Shown one piece after another: positions 45,008 to 53,850 of a stretch of DNA of 64,000 bases (positions are counted from its first letter, which is position 1; every line of letters begins with the position of its first letter). Source of the stretch: Deltaproteobacteria bacterium (lineage in GTDB: Bacteria > Desulfobacterota > GWC2-55-46 > UBA9637); assembly GCA_030690165.1 (NCBI GenBank), contig JAUYHF010000009.1:1-64000 (forward strand). The letters are read 5' to 3'. Position numbers and translations under genes: made by a program. Under the pieces are notes generated by a model. The model did not search any database and was not told the DNA's origin. It worked only from the letters and a program-made list of their open reading frames with translations.

Positions 45008-45240
45008 GGAGTTCAATAGCACGGGCAGCATCTTACAAAGACATTGGTAAGTTTTGGGATACCCACTATTTATCTGACTTCTGGGATAAAACTAAAGAGA
45101 CATTGTTTGAAGTAGATATTGAACAGAAATTACTTAATTACGCGGTTGACAGGACACTTTCAGAAAAGATTCAGCCCCTTGCACAAAAATGTGGAGTTAC
45201 TGCTGGCTGTAGCACGAAATATCACTGTATTGCCTGTTAA
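44995..45240 (+). CDS. CopG/BrnA-like antitoxin, degraded C-terminus
   Basis: The 81-residue frame has YKDIGKFWDTHYLSDFWDKT and a FEVDIEQKLLNYAVDR segment, typical of antitoxins with the FWDTHDxxDYWD-type start. These normally end in a ribbon-helix-helix tail, but here the end reads CGVTAGCSTKYHCIAC, which looks frameshifted. No toxin gene follows. It is probably a remnant of a lost toxin-antitoxin pair. Confidence 0.55.
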   Translation: MRKHRSSIARAASYKDIGKFWDTHYLSDFWDKTKETLFEVDIEQKLLNYAVDRTLSEKIQPLAQKCGVTAGCSTKYHCIAC

Positions 45241-45288
45241 AGAACTATTAAAGATTGCAAAGTAATTTTAAAGAAAATTGGATTGCGT

Positions 45289-45630
45289 ATGTCTGCAAAC
45301 TCTGTTATCAATATAAGAAAATCCGATATAGAGATAGAATTCTATCGGAGTTCAGGTCCCGGCGGTCAGCACAAGAATAAAACTGCCACTGCTGTCCGCA
45401 TAAGGCATATCCCGACAGGGATTATTGCGCAGGCTTCGGAGAGACGCTCACAGCATCTAAACAGGGAAATAGCAATGGAGAGGCTTAAAAAGGCCATTGC
45501 AAAGATGTTATTTAAACCTAAAAAACGCATTTCTGTTAAGGTTTCTGAATCGCAGAAGAGAAAACGGCTTGAGCAAAAGAAGAAAGTAGCAAAGAAAAAA
45601 GTATTAAGAAGGGTCTCAGAGGAGGGATAG
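45289..45630 (+). CDS. GGQ-domain peptide chain release factor-like protein
   Basis: The protein (113 residues from ATG 45289) is a lone RF-1 catalytic domain with the GGQ tripeptide in RSSGPGGQHKNKTATAV and a basic C-terminal tail (KKRISVKVSESQKRKRLEQKKKVAKKK). It lacks codon-recognition domains, like ArfB/YaeJ, which rescues stalled ribosomes by hydrolysing peptidyl-tRNA. A TTG at 45283 is an alternative start. It ends four bases before the next gene. Confidence 0.85.
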   Translation: MSANSVINIRKSDIEIEFYRSSGPGGQHKNKTATAVRIRHIPTGIIAQASERRSQHLNREIAMERLKKAIAKMLFKPKKRISVKVSESQKRKRLEQKKKVAKKKVLRRVSEEG

Positions 45631-45633
45631 GAT

Positions 45634-46212
45634 ATGAACAAAAAAGTGGCCAGAAAAGGTCTAATGAGGTTGATTTTGTTTTTACTGCTTACTGCCTACT
45701 GTTTACTTACCACTGGACTTATGGGTTGCGGCAAAAAAGAAAAAGAGACTGCAAAGGAAGATGCCCAAGTCTCAGTAGTTGAAAAAAAGACAGAGGTTAC
45801 GTCCTCGGTCGATAGCGCATCTCCTGAATTTACAGCAGATACATACAAGGGTGTGCTTGTCGTATCGTCAGTAGAAGGCGTTGATTGGCAAAAAGGTGTA
45901 ATAACTGCTGTGGGCAGAGGTTTACCGCCAAAAGATATTACAAACCCGGCACAGGCAAGGCTACTTGCAATGCGTGCGGCAAAAGTGGAAGGCTATAAAA
46001 ATTTATTGGAGATAATCCTGAAGATGAAAACGGCTCCTGACAGGGGCATGAAAGAATATCTTGACGAAAAACATATAGAAATAACCAGAATAGAAGGCTT
46101 TGTTAAAGGCGCAATGGTTGTTAAAGAAGAATATAAGAATGACGGCAGCGCAGAGGTTACATTGGAAGTTCCTATAGCCGGTGGAAGCGGGCTGGTAGCG
46201 GAGCTTAAATAA
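45634..46212 (+). CDS. LPP20-like lipoprotein
   Basis: The 192-residue protein has a lipoprotein signal with lipobox LMGC (C32), a charged linker, and an LPP20-type domain (ITAVGRGLPPKDITNPAQAR, LLAMRAAKVEGYKNLLEII). Membrane attachment is expected; the function of the family is unclear. Part of its signal peptide is encoded by a 7-bp tandem repeat. The ATG lies four bases after the previous stop. Confidence 0.8.
   Translation: MNKKVARKGLMRLILFLLLTAYCLLTTGLMGCGKKEKETAKEDAQVSVVEKKTEVTSSVDSASPEFTADTYKGVLVVSSVEGVDWQKGVITAVGRGLPPKDITNPAQARLLAMRAAKVEGYKNLLEIILKMKTAPDRGMKEYLDEKHIEITRIEGFVKGAMVVKEEYKNDGSAEVTLEVPIAGGSGLVAELK
45682..45709. repeat. Heptamer tandem repeat in lipoprotein signal peptide
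   Basis: Units TTACTGC, TTACTGC, CTACTGT, TTACTTA, translated as LLTAYCLLT within the hydrophobic signal segment. Confidence 0.8.
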
Positions 46213-46236
46213 AATATGTGATTAGACTTTTAGCCT

Positions 46237-47253
46237 ATGTCCTTTTTAAACCTCATTACCCATTACTCATTACCTATTACTATCTTCTTTGCATATCTCC
46301 TTGATTTAATACTCGGCGACCCGAGATGGCTTCCGCATCCTGTGAGATGGATTGGCAGATATATTTCATTCCTTGAAGATAAAATAAGAAGATTTGCAAC
46401 CCCCCCAGCCCCCCCTTTAATAAAGGGGGGGGGAAGAGAGGAAAAGATTGGCGGGGTATTTCTTTTTATCATTATTGTTGGAACAGTGTTTGGTGCGGCA
46501 TGGTTTCTCTTGTATCTTGCCTATCAGCTATCAGCTATCAGCTATCAGCTATTAGCCGTCTTTATTGCGTATGTCTCGCTTTCCATCAAATCATTGAAGG
46601 ATGAGGCATTGTCAGTTGCATACGCAGTGGAAAATATTTCCATAGAAGAGGCCAGAAAAAGGTTAAAGAATATTGTAGGAAGGGATACTGAAAATCTTTA
46701 TAAAGGCGAGATATACCGCGCTGTTACAGAAACTGTTGCAGAGAATACATCAGACGGCATTATTGCCCCGCTCTTTTATCTTGCCCTTGGCGGGCCAGCG
46801 CTGGCTCTGGCATATAAGGCGGTCAATACACTTGATTCAATGGTCGGCTATAAAAATGAGAGATATAAAAACCTTGGCTGGTTTTCTGCCAGGATGGATG
46901 ATATTGCCAATTTCATACCTGCAAGGATTACAGCCATCTTGATGGTTTTTGCCTCTTTTATCCTTAGATTCAACTGGAGAAATTCTTTAAAGATAATATG
47001 GAGAGATGCAAGAAAACATCCAAGCCCCAACGCAGGCTTTCCTGAGGCTGCTGTTGCAGGCGCGCTGGGGTTACAGCTTGGCGGGACGAATTATTATTTT
47101 GGCGCGCCGCACCACAGGCCGCTTATCGGAGCATTTAGAAGTCAAAATGGATTTACCATAAAGACAGTTAAAGATGCTGTCAGAATCACATATCTTACCG
47201 CATTTTTAGGCGCTATTTTGGCAGTATTGGCTGCAAAACTTGCTTTGTCTTGA
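46237..47253 (+). CDS. cbiB: Adenosylcobinamide-phosphate synthase
   Basis: CbiB/CobD attaches the aminopropanol arm to adenosylcobyric acid in B12 synthesis. The 338-residue membrane protein has LLDLILGDPRWLPHPVRWIG, ETVAENTSDGIIAPLFYLAL, NTLDSMVGYKNERYKNLGWF and SPNAGFPEAAVAGALG. Three repeat tracts are translated within it: at the N-terminus (46254-46281), after the first conserved block (46398-46435, PPAPPLIKGGG) and in a membrane segment (46521-46555, YQLSAISYQLL). No cobalamin riboswitch is visible upstream. Its product would serve the B12-binding radical SAM enzyme downstream in the window. Confidence 0.93.
   Translation: MSFLNLITHYSLPITIFFAYLLDLILGDPRWLPHPVRWIGRYISFLEDKIRRFATPPAPPLIKGGGREEKIGGVFLFIIIVGTVFGAAWFLLYLAYQLSAISYQLLAVFIAYVSLSIKSLKDEALSVAYAVENISIEEARKRLKNIVGRDTENLYKGEIYRAVTETVAENTSDGIIAPLFYLALGGPALALAYKAVNTLDSMVGYKNERYKNLGWFSARMDDIANFIPARITAILMVFASFILRFNWRNSLKIIWRDARKHPSPNAGFPEAAVAGALGLQLGGTNYYFGAPHHRPLIGAFRSQNGFTIKTVKDAVRITYLTAFLGAILAVLAAKLALS
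46254..46281. repeat. Heptamer tandem repeat at cbiB start
   Basis: Units CATTACC, CATTACT, CATTACC, TATTACT, translated as LITHYSLPIT at the N-terminus. Confidence 0.85.
46398..46435. repeat. Palindromic insert in cbiB
   Basis: A C-rich arm and a G-rich arm around CTTTAATAAAG form a hairpin closely related to the inner palindromes at 11336-11410. It is translated in frame as TPPAPPLIKGGG. Confidence 0.75.
46521..46555. repeat. Heptamer tandem repeat inside cbiB
   Basis: Four perfect CTATCAG units and one CTATTAG, translated as a 7-residue-period segment (YQLSAIS, YQLLAV). Confidence 0.9.
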
Positions 47254-47278
47254 CAAACAAATATGATTTTGTTAATAT
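47250..47278 (+). promoter_or_regulatory. Sigma70-type promoter for multihaem cytochrome
   Basis: TTGACA (47250-47255), 17-base spacer, TAATAT (47273-47278). It overlaps the cbiB stop and places the start near 47285, leaving about 95 bases of leader that includes a heptamer tract. Confidence 0.7.
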
Positions 47279-47330
47279 CATAGCCATATCAGGCGGACTG
47301 ATGGGCAAGATGCGGCAGGTTTATCTTATT

Positions 47331-47358
47331 TAACTTTTGACTGTTGACTCTTAACTTT
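47331..47358. repeat. Heptamer tandem repeat in cytochrome leader
   Basis: Units TAACTTT, TGACTGT, TGACTCT, TAACTTT in the untranslated leader of the multihaem cytochrome gene. Confidence 0.75.
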
Positions 47359-47381
47359 ACGTAAAAGGGGGTATTGTAGAC

Positions 47382-49787
47382 ATGAAAAGGTTTTTACTCC
47401 TTTCCGCTCTATCTCTGGTATTTGCCATAACAGCCTATCTTTATCCCTGGGCCGGTTTAAAAATCATCCCCGATGCCTTTGCCACAGGCGGCGCATTTAT
47501 CAACACCAAGCACGGCGGCGGCACAACAGATGGTCTTACACCCTGCGCCGGAGGCGTGAACAGGGGATTGGGGGCAGACTATGAGGGGCTCACTGCTGAC
47601 CCTTGCAATACCCTTCCTGGCACAAACCCTTACAATAGCACCAACCCCGAGGCAGGCACATACGGCTCCGGCGAATGTCTCCACTGCCATGAACCTATGG
47701 GAAGCTTTGGCGGGAGCGAGCCGCACCCAAATACCTCTTCAACACCTGCTGATACAGCAGGTCCGAGTCCCTATCTTCTCTTTAAGGGAGATTATAACTC
47801 CGCAACAACAAATGGGGCAAGCGCCGAACTTTGCTGGTATTGTCATCAAAATCAAGTCAATATAAACAACTCTAACAGCCCCCGCAGTATGGGCAGATGG
47901 AGTTTCTATCAGGGTAAGACGATTTTCCAGGCATCCAGCCATTTTCTTCCGCCTTTCGACCCACAATTCGCAACAGGCCAATTTTACTGGCCTGGCACTA
48001 CTGGCGACCCTGTCCAAATATGGCCGAGGCAAAATAGGTCTGGCCTCCCAACTGGTAACAAGGGAAGCTGTCTTAACTGCCATACCCCGCACGGAATAAA
48101 GGCGGCAAATGCGGCCAATGCTTATGACACAACAGCCCCTGACGGAACCGGCGGCGTGCCTGCCACCAAGCAGATTCCCTGCGCTGACCCGAATATACTG
48201 AATAATCCGATAGGGTGCAACCCTTCTGTAATGTCTGATTACATGATACCCCGAAAGCTTATTGCATGGGAGGAAAACCTCTGTGAGGCGTGTCATAGCG
48301 GACCAGGCCCATCAACAAAGGATATCCGGGAAGAGATAAACAAGAGACATCCGGTCGGCGGCGCCGGTAGTGGTCATCCTATTGATGATACTGCCCTATC
48401 AGGCCGTCATACGGTAAGAGAGTCTATCCCTCTTACCTTAACAGAGGGTAGTCGTCTTGTTACTGAAAAACATGTAGAATGTTACGATTGCCATAATCCT
48501 CATGCAGTAAAACTCGGCGGGAATGATCCCCTTCTCTGGGACGATGGGGGCAGGTTAAAGGGGATAAGATATATTACGCTCGGCGGCGGCACGCTCGCGC
48601 TCCCCGGCACGATATGCGACCCTGTAAGTTCCACTAACCCTGCGGAATGCACGACTTTCAACGGTTTCACTAAGACCTCTGCGCAGCCGTTCATCTATGA
48701 ACTCTGTTTCAAGTGTCATGGGGATCCTTACGCAAGTTTTGTTCCGGACCGGCCTTGCAGCCCCGCATGTCCTGATAATAATCCACTCAGAACCACAGTT
48801 GCGCAGAACGGCTGCACAACGAGAACGCCTGCGTCATCATGCACTGACGGCAGCAATAAAAGACTGGAATTTAATCCACTCACACAGGCCAATGACGGCT
48901 TTGGCGGCACCCTTGCGGGCAACAGGGCATATCATCCTGTGGCCGTGCCAGGCAGGAATACATCCAGAGCCCTTTGCTTACAGCTTAAGACTAAGCAAAA
49001 CGGCAGCGTTGTAGGCGGTTTTGCCGGTCTTGATTGCACAAGCGCTGCGGCAGCTACAGCTTCTTTATCAAATTTAACCATCTACTGTACCGATTGCCAC
49101 AATAACGACGCTGCAGGCGCTGGGAATTTTACCGGACTAACCGCAACCCCCACTTATCCCGGCCCTGTTACTGAATCGAGCCTCAGGTCAACAGATAAGG
49201 CCTCCGCGTTCAATCTCCCTGCTACTCCGGTTGGTCCGCATGGGTCTGTAAATCCAAGGATCCTTCGCGCACAATATAACACAGGCTTCACCTGTCCTGA
49301 CGGCACCGGCGCCCTCGGCAGCAAATGCACCCAAGGTTTTAACGCTGCAAATTTTGCCCTCTGCTTTCAATGTCATAATATTGACCCATTTGTCAGGACT
49401 GATGGCACAGTGTTAGACCCAGTAACCAACACCCGGATCGTAGCAACAAATTTCTTCAATGCGTCTCTGGGAAGTCTTCATGAATGGCATCTTATTCGGA
49501 AAACTAACAGCTCTTGCATCAATTGTCACTACAATATCCATTCAAATTATGAACAGGCGCATACTCAACTTGGTACGGCTACAGGAGGAGTCGATCTTCC
49601 TCCGGATGGGGACACACATCTTATAAATTTTTCACCGGCGGTAACTGCTAATGGTTTAGCAAAACCTGCCTGGTATTATCGCGGCGGGAATATGGGATGT
49701 ACTGTAACATGCCATGGCATAAAAATGGATGGTGCTGGAATAGGAGGAGGAGGCAGGAATGCAATATATGTATTTAACCCTTCTTAA
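47382..49787 (+). CDS. Secreted multihaem c-type cytochrome (ten haem motifs)
   Basis: The 801-residue protein has a signal peptide (cleavage near AFA-TGG, residue 34). It has nine CxxCH motifs, with the first cysteine at 99, 151, 230, 301, 367, 442, 569, 661 and 712, plus one CxxxCH (C773, C777, H778). The haems are spread through long low-complexity, Cys- and Asn-rich loops, with no recognised catalytic domain. It probably carries electrons in the periplasm or outside the cell. It has its own promoter. Its stop directly abuts the convergent FGE-like gene with no intervening base. Confidence 0.9.
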   Translation: MKRFLLLSALSLVFAITAYLYPWAGLKIIPDAFATGGAFINTKHGGGTTDGLTPCAGGVNRGLGADYEGLTADPCNTLPGTNPYNSTNPEAGTYGSGECLHCHEPMGSFGGSEPHPNTSSTPADTAGPSPYLLFKGDYNSATTNGASAELCWYCHQNQVNINNSNSPRSMGRWSFYQGKTIFQASSHFLPPFDPQFATGQFYWPGTTGDPVQIWPRQNRSGLPTGNKGSCLNCHTPHGIKAANAANAYDTTAPDGTGGVPATKQIPCADPNILNNPIGCNPSVMSDYMIPRKLIAWEENLCEACHSGPGPSTKDIREEINKRHPVGGAGSGHPIDDTALSGRHTVRESIPLTLTEGSRLVTEKHVECYDCHNPHAVKLGGNDPLLWDDGGRLKGIRYITLGGGTLALPGTICDPVSSTNPAECTTFNGFTKTSAQPFIYELCFKCHGDPYASFVPDRPCSPACPDNNPLRTTVAQNGCTTRTPASSCTDGSNKRLEFNPLTQANDGFGGTLAGNRAYHPVAVPGRNTSRALCLQLKTKQNGSVVGGFAGLDCTSAAAATASLSNLTIYCTDCHNNDAAGAGNFTGLTATPTYPGPVTESSLRSTDKASAFNLPATPVGPHGSVNPRILRAQYNTGFTCPDGTGALGSKCTQGFNAANFALCFQCHNIDPFVRTDGTVLDPVTNTRIVATNFFNASLGSLHEWHLIRKTNSSCINCHYNIHSNYEQAHTQLGTATGGVDLPPDGDTHLINFSPAVTANGLAKPAWYYRGGNMGCTVTCHGIKMDGAGIGGGGRNAIYVFNPS

Positions 49788-50612
49788 TTAAAACCTGGCG
49801 CACCTGAATCCGCCGTCATCTCCACCCATGTCCGGCCAGTAAAAGTTTCTGTATGATGACCGTGCAAAGAGCCTGATGAGAGAATTATAATGCCCTTTGA
49901 AATTCCCGACGCCCCCGCGTAGTATCCTGAATTTTTTGCCAAAATCTCCATTCTTCATCTTACTTCCTGGATATGGTTCATACCATGCATCAACCCATTC
50001 CATCACATTTCCACCCATGTCATACACCCCATAGTAGCTTTTGTCTGTTTCGTATGAGCCAACCGGAACGGTATCTCCTGTGGTGAGGTTGGCCTTATTC
50101 TCATCATATTCCTTTCCCCATGGGTATCTATTTCCCAATGGTCCCCGGGCAGCCTTTTCCCACTCTTCCTCTGTTGGAAGGCGCTTCCCGGCCCATTTGC
50201 AGTAAGCCCTGGCATCAAACCATGTTACATTATTTACAGGATGCTTCCCTCTTCCATCAGGATAGACACCCTTTTCCCAATCCCAGGAAGGCGGGAGGGG
50301 ATACCCTGTTGCGTAAGTAAATATCTTGTAGCGCTCATTCGTTACCTCGTATTTATCTATGTAAAAACCAGGCAGGAATATATTTCTCATAGGTCTTTCA
50401 TTTCCATAGAAAGCCCCTCCCCGGGATCCAACATCCTTTCCAAGACCCTCGGTGTCAATATCCTCGCTTCCCATAATAAACCGGCCTGAGGGTATGAACA
50501 CCATCCCTTCAATAGGCAGCGCCTTTTCCCCTGTGCAGGAAAAGAGAAAAAGCGCTGCGGCTATGTAAAGATATTTCTTAATGAAATATGACAAGCTTGT
50601 TTTTCCCTTCAA
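49788..50612 (-). CDS. FGE/SUMF1-domain lipoprotein
   Basis: The 274-residue protein has a lipoprotein signal (ALFLFSC) and a formylglycine-generating-enzyme fold: MVFIPSGRFIMGSED, FYIDKYEVTNERYKIF, WFDARAYCKWAGKRLPTEEEWEKAARG, YDMGGNVMEWV and GGDDGGFRCARF. Many members lack sulfatase-activating activity and have other roles (for example EgtB-like, or as binding domains). The active-site Cys pair of true FGE is not evident. It is the last gene of the polyketide-type operon and overlaps the short KS-like gene by 35 bases. Confidence 0.85.
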   Translation of the reverse strand: MKGKTSLSYFIKKYLYIAAALFLFSCTGEKALPIEGMVFIPSGRFIMGSEDIDTEGLGKDVGSRGGAFYGNERPMRNIFLPGFYIDKYEVTNERYKIFTYATGYPLPPSWDWEKGVYPDGRGKHPVNNVTWFDARAYCKWAGKRLPTEEEWEKAARGPLGNRYPWGKEYDENKANLTTGDTVPVGSYETDKSYYGVYDMGGNVMEWVDAWYEPYPGSKMKNGDFGKKFRILRGGVGNFKGHYNSLIRLFARSSYRNFYWPDMGGDDGGFRCARF

Positions 50613-51222
50613 TAAATCCTTCCACCATACTGAAAGACTCTTCTATGGTCTTTATCATTACCTCTCCCTGCAAGAGAGTATCATTATATCCAATAACCTC
50701 TCTTAAGCAAACACCTTCTTCCTTCTTCTTTTGCGCTTCATCAGGGGTGAGGCTCTCCATTATAATAACCATTGCCCCATTCTCAGACACGCCGCCTGCA
50801 ATAACCGCATTCATTACGCCTCTATGCAGCAATTCAAAGCCATATCCTACTGCCTTCAGGAATGAAGAGGCCCCGCTAACAATGGTAAGAGCCTCGCCCT
50901 TTATGCCAAAGGCAATGGTCGCCTGGGCTGTTATGGCATTGTGACTTGTGTAAGGAAAAAGCAGAGGGCTCGCGCCAATGGGACCCTCTGATACAAGGCC
51001 TTTAAAAAATTCCGCCTTGCATTTGTCTATGGCATTATCTATGCCAAAGACAATACCGGTGGTGTCTAATTCCAAATTTCTAATTTGTTTTAGCGCCGCA
51101 GATAGTGCGGCCAGAGTTAGTTCCTCAGCCCTGAGCACAGTCTTAACTGGCTTCGGTGTTTCTATATGGCTCGGGCCTTCCCTGCATATACCCATGCCTG
51201 TTATGAAAATCCTTGTGTCCAT
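50578..51222 (-). CDS. Short ketosynthase-like protein, catalytic Cys absent
   Basis: The 214-residue protein matches only the N-terminal half of beta-ketoacyl synthases, similar in size to the single-domain KS-like proteins (PF13723 type) in aryl-polyene clusters. The position of the active-site Cys reads IVSGASS, with Ala. It could be a chain-length or partner subunit. It lies between the radical SAM and SUMF1-like genes. A heptamer tract (51066-51086) is translated near residue 50. Confidence 0.7.
   Translation of the reverse strand: MDTRIFITGMGICREGPSHIETPKPVKTVLRAEELTLAALSAALKQIRNLELDTTGIVFGIDNAIDKCKAEFFKGLVSEGPIGASPLLFPYTSHNAITAQATIAFGIKGEALTIVSGASSFLKAVGYGFELLHRGVMNAVIAGGVSENGAMVIIMESLTPDEAQKKKEEGVCLREVIGYNDTLLQGEVMIKTIEESFSMVEGFIEGKNKLVIFH
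51066..51086. repeat. Heptamer tract in short KS-like gene
   Basis: Three units (CTAATTC, CAAATTT, CTAATTT) translated as IRNLELD. Short and imperfect, included because it fits the window-wide pattern. Confidence 0.5.
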
Positions 51223-51232
51223 AAAATTAGTT

Positions 51233-52681
51233 TTAAGCGGCCTTTACCCTTCCTGCCTTCTTTAAAATAAAAAATATCATGACATCCCAGCCTGCTATTA
51301 AAAGCCTTTTAATCCCTGCCGGGTCTTTGAGCATGGCGATAAATAAAGAAAGGGTCTTTTGCGGCCTCCAGTAATATTTTGCAATGGCCTTTTTGTATTC
51401 CCAGTCTAATTCCTTTTCAGTCCATCCATGCGGGATAAAAACGAAATTCATGGCATTCATCTTTTTCCAATCAGGGGAAAACTGCCCATATTTGTGGGCG
51501 TCCTTATATATCTCTGTGCCTGGGAAAGGTGTAAATTTGCTGATATTTATGATGTCAAAAGGCAGCCTCTTTGCAAGGTCAATGGTCTCTTTAATGGTCT
51601 CGCGGGTCTCAAGGGGATGTCCCATCATAAAAAGCCCCTTTACTTTTATCCCTGCCTCATGTGTCCAGCGCACGGCTTTTTCTATTTCCTCCAACGTAAT
51701 CCCCTTTGCCACAAGGTCAAGTATCTTCTGCGAGCCGCTCTCTATGCCGTATGCAATCTCCCAGCACTCTGCCTTTTTCATCAGGGCAAGGGTTTCAGGG
51801 GTTACTGTATTCACCCTTGCGTCGCATGTCCAGCTTATGTTCAATTTTTTAGCCATAATACTTTCGCAGATTGTTTTAATCCTTGATCCCGATGCGGCAA
51901 AGAGATCATCATAAAATATAATGTGCCTGATTCCATATCTTTCCACAAGATGCCCTATCATCTTTATAACATAATCTGCGCTGTAGCATCTGTAGCGGTT
52001 CCCGAATACAGACCTGTCGCAGAATATGCACTGGAAAGGACATCCCCTGGATGTAACCATGGACGCCACAGGGAGTTCCTTATAGCTCATAAGCGGCGGC
52101 TGATAACGTTCCGGGAAACCTTCCAGCAGATCCCATGCAGGTATTGGCAGGGTATCCAGATTTTCTATATACGGCCTTTTTGGCGCAAGCCTTGCCGCGC
52201 CGTCATGCCTGTAAACCAGCCCCTTTACCCCCCCAAAATCTTTGGTGTGAGGGTTAACAGCCTCAAGGAATTCAATAATGGTCTCTTCCCCCTCGCCGAT
52301 TATCCCTGCGTCAAATTGCGGAAAATCCTGGATTGTCTCAATGGGAAGGGCAGTAACATGAGGTCCGCCGATAAGGGTTATAATATTTTTATCATATTCC
52401 TTTATCTCTTTTGCCAGAAACGCAGCATTGAGAAAAGAAATTGTGGATGCCCTGAACCCCACTACTTTAGGCCGCTCCTTTATGATATAGGCAATGGTCT
52501 GCTTAAGGGTAAGCTGCAGCGCGCCTGCCTCCAATATCTTAGGCTCATACCCCTTCTCCCTTAAAACCGAGGCAAGACAGCACAGCCCAAAGGAAGGCAT
52601 TGTATTCTCCAGTGTCTTTGGCAGGGGAACAGATGTGTCCCATGCAGCATAGGGTGGATTGACTAAAACTATTTTTGACAT
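51233..52681 (-). CDS. B12-binding-domain radical SAM enzyme
   Basis: The 482-residue protein has an N-terminal cobalamin-binding-type domain (LVNPPYAAWDTSVPLP..., LIGGPHVTALP, IGEGEETIIEFL) and a radical SAM core with the iron-sulfur cysteines C214, C218, C221 in GCPFQCIFC. A C-terminal domain follows, as in BchE/HpnJ-like enzymes. It probably performs a methylation, cyclisation or C-C rearrangement on a lipid or polyketide intermediate. It lies between two KS-type genes in the same operon, which makes it the most distinctive tailoring candidate. Confidence 0.88.
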   Translation of the reverse strand: MSKIVLVNPPYAAWDTSVPLPKTLENTMPSFGLCCLASVLREKGYEPKILEAGALQLTLKQTIAYIIKERPKVVGFRASTISFLNAAFLAKEIKEYDKNIITLIGGPHVTALPIETIQDFPQFDAGIIGEGEETIIEFLEAVNPHTKDFGGVKGLVYRHDGAARLAPKRPYIENLDTLPIPAWDLLEGFPERYQPPLMSYKELPVASMVTSRGCPFQCIFCDRSVFGNRYRCYSADYVIKMIGHLVERYGIRHIIFYDDLFAASGSRIKTICESIMAKKLNISWTCDARVNTVTPETLALMKKAECWEIAYGIESGSQKILDLVAKGITLEEIEKAVRWTHEAGIKVKGLFMMGHPLETRETIKETIDLAKRLPFDIINISKFTPFPGTEIYKDAHKYGQFSPDWKKMNAMNFVFIPHGWTEKELDWEYKKAIAKYYWRPQKTLSLFIAMLKDPAGIKRLLIAGWDVMIFFILKKAGRVKAA

Positions 52682-52692
52682 TTTATTATCAG

Positions 52693-53850
52693 TTAATCCG
52701 TTGCGCTGAAAAGGAGGGCTGCGTTTTGCCCTCCGAAGCCGGCGGACAGAGAGATGGCTGTTTTTATATCGACCTTTCTTGCTGTATTCGGCACATAGTC
52801 AAGGTCACATTCAGGGTCTTTTTCCTGATAGTTTATTGTGGGAGGTATTGCGCCATTTTTGATGGCAAGGAGACACGTTGCCGCCTCTATTGCGCCGCCT
52901 GCGCCAAAGCTGTGGCCTATCATGGATTTTATTGAGCTTACCGGTATTTCGTATGCGGGATTGCCGAATGCGAGCTTTATCGCCTTTGTCTCCATTGCAT
53001 CGTTATATATTGTGCCTGTGCCGTGGGCGTTTATATAATCAGGCTTTGATATGCCTGCCTCTTTTAATGCCGCTTTAATGGCCGCTGCCAGTCCCCGGCC
53101 CTCTTTGTCAGGCCCTGTCATGTGATGGGCATCTGCCCTTGAGGCATAGCCTATTATCCTGCCGTAAACCAGCGCACCTCTTTTTTTTGCGGCGACAGCC
53201 TCTTCCAGAACAAGAAATGCAGCGCCCTCGCCAAGCGCTAAGCCATCCCTGTTTTTGTCAAACGGCCTTACCTTGGTCTTTGTCAGCGCTTTAAGATTAT
53301 TAAAACCGCAGAATGCAAACTCGCTTAATGTGTCGGATCCGCCTGCTACCATTACATCGGCCTTTCCCCAGAGGATATTTCTGTATGCCATACCAAGGGC
53401 ATCTGTGCCTGATGCGCAGGCAGTGGACACAGTAAGGACATGGCCTTTTATGCCATATTTATCTGTAAGATATCTTTCGCCGGAATAGAAGTGATATTCT
53501 TCAGGAAGAGTGGGTTTATTTTCTTTCCATGCCTTTTGGCCTGCAAGGATACCTCCGAGGACTGTGCCGATGTATAATCCAAATCCCCCTGCGCCCGCAT
53601 CAACCCCTGCATCGGCAAGCGCCTCCTTAAATGCAAAATCAAGAAAATTTATCCATCGTTCCGTCCCTGTATGCTCAAACCTCTTTACCTCTCCTGCTAT
53701 TTTGCATTCATATCTCCCGGTATCAAAAGACTTAACCTCTTTTATGGCATCCTTTCCCTTCAGCAACTCCTTCCAGAACATTTCAAGCCCATCCCCTGAT
53801 TCAAGGGGAGATATGATACCGATGCCTGTTACAACGACTTGTCTGCTCAT
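52693..53850 (-). CDS. Beta-ketoacyl-ACP synthase II-type (active)
   Basis: The 385-residue KS has the catalytic Cys145 in VSTACASGTDAL and both histidines (NAHGTGTIYND and IGHSFGAGGAIEA). It should extend an acyl-ACP chain by decarboxylative condensation with malonyl-ACP. It overlaps the methyltransferase by ATGA (53847-53850). A second KS, a KS-like partner and a short KS-like protein occur in the same operon, more than ordinary fatty acid synthesis needs. Confidence 0.92.
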   Translation of the reverse strand: MSRQVVVTGIGIISPLESGDGLEMFWKELLKGKDAIKEVKSFDTGRYECKIAGEVKRFEHTGTERWINFLDFAFKEALADAGVDAGAGGFGLYIGTVLGGILAGQKAWKENKPTLPEEYHFYSGERYLTDKYGIKGHVLTVSTACASGTDALGMAYRNILWGKADVMVAGGSDTLSEFAFCGFNNLKALTKTKVRPFDKNRDGLALGEGAAFLVLEEAVAAKKRGALVYGRIIGYASRADAHHMTGPDKEGRGLAAAIKAALKEAGISKPDYINAHGTGTIYNDAMETKAIKLAFGNPAYEIPVSSIKSMIGHSFGAGGAIEAATCLLAIKNGAIPPTINYQEKDPECDLDYVPNTARKVDIKTAISLSAGFGGQNAALLFSATD

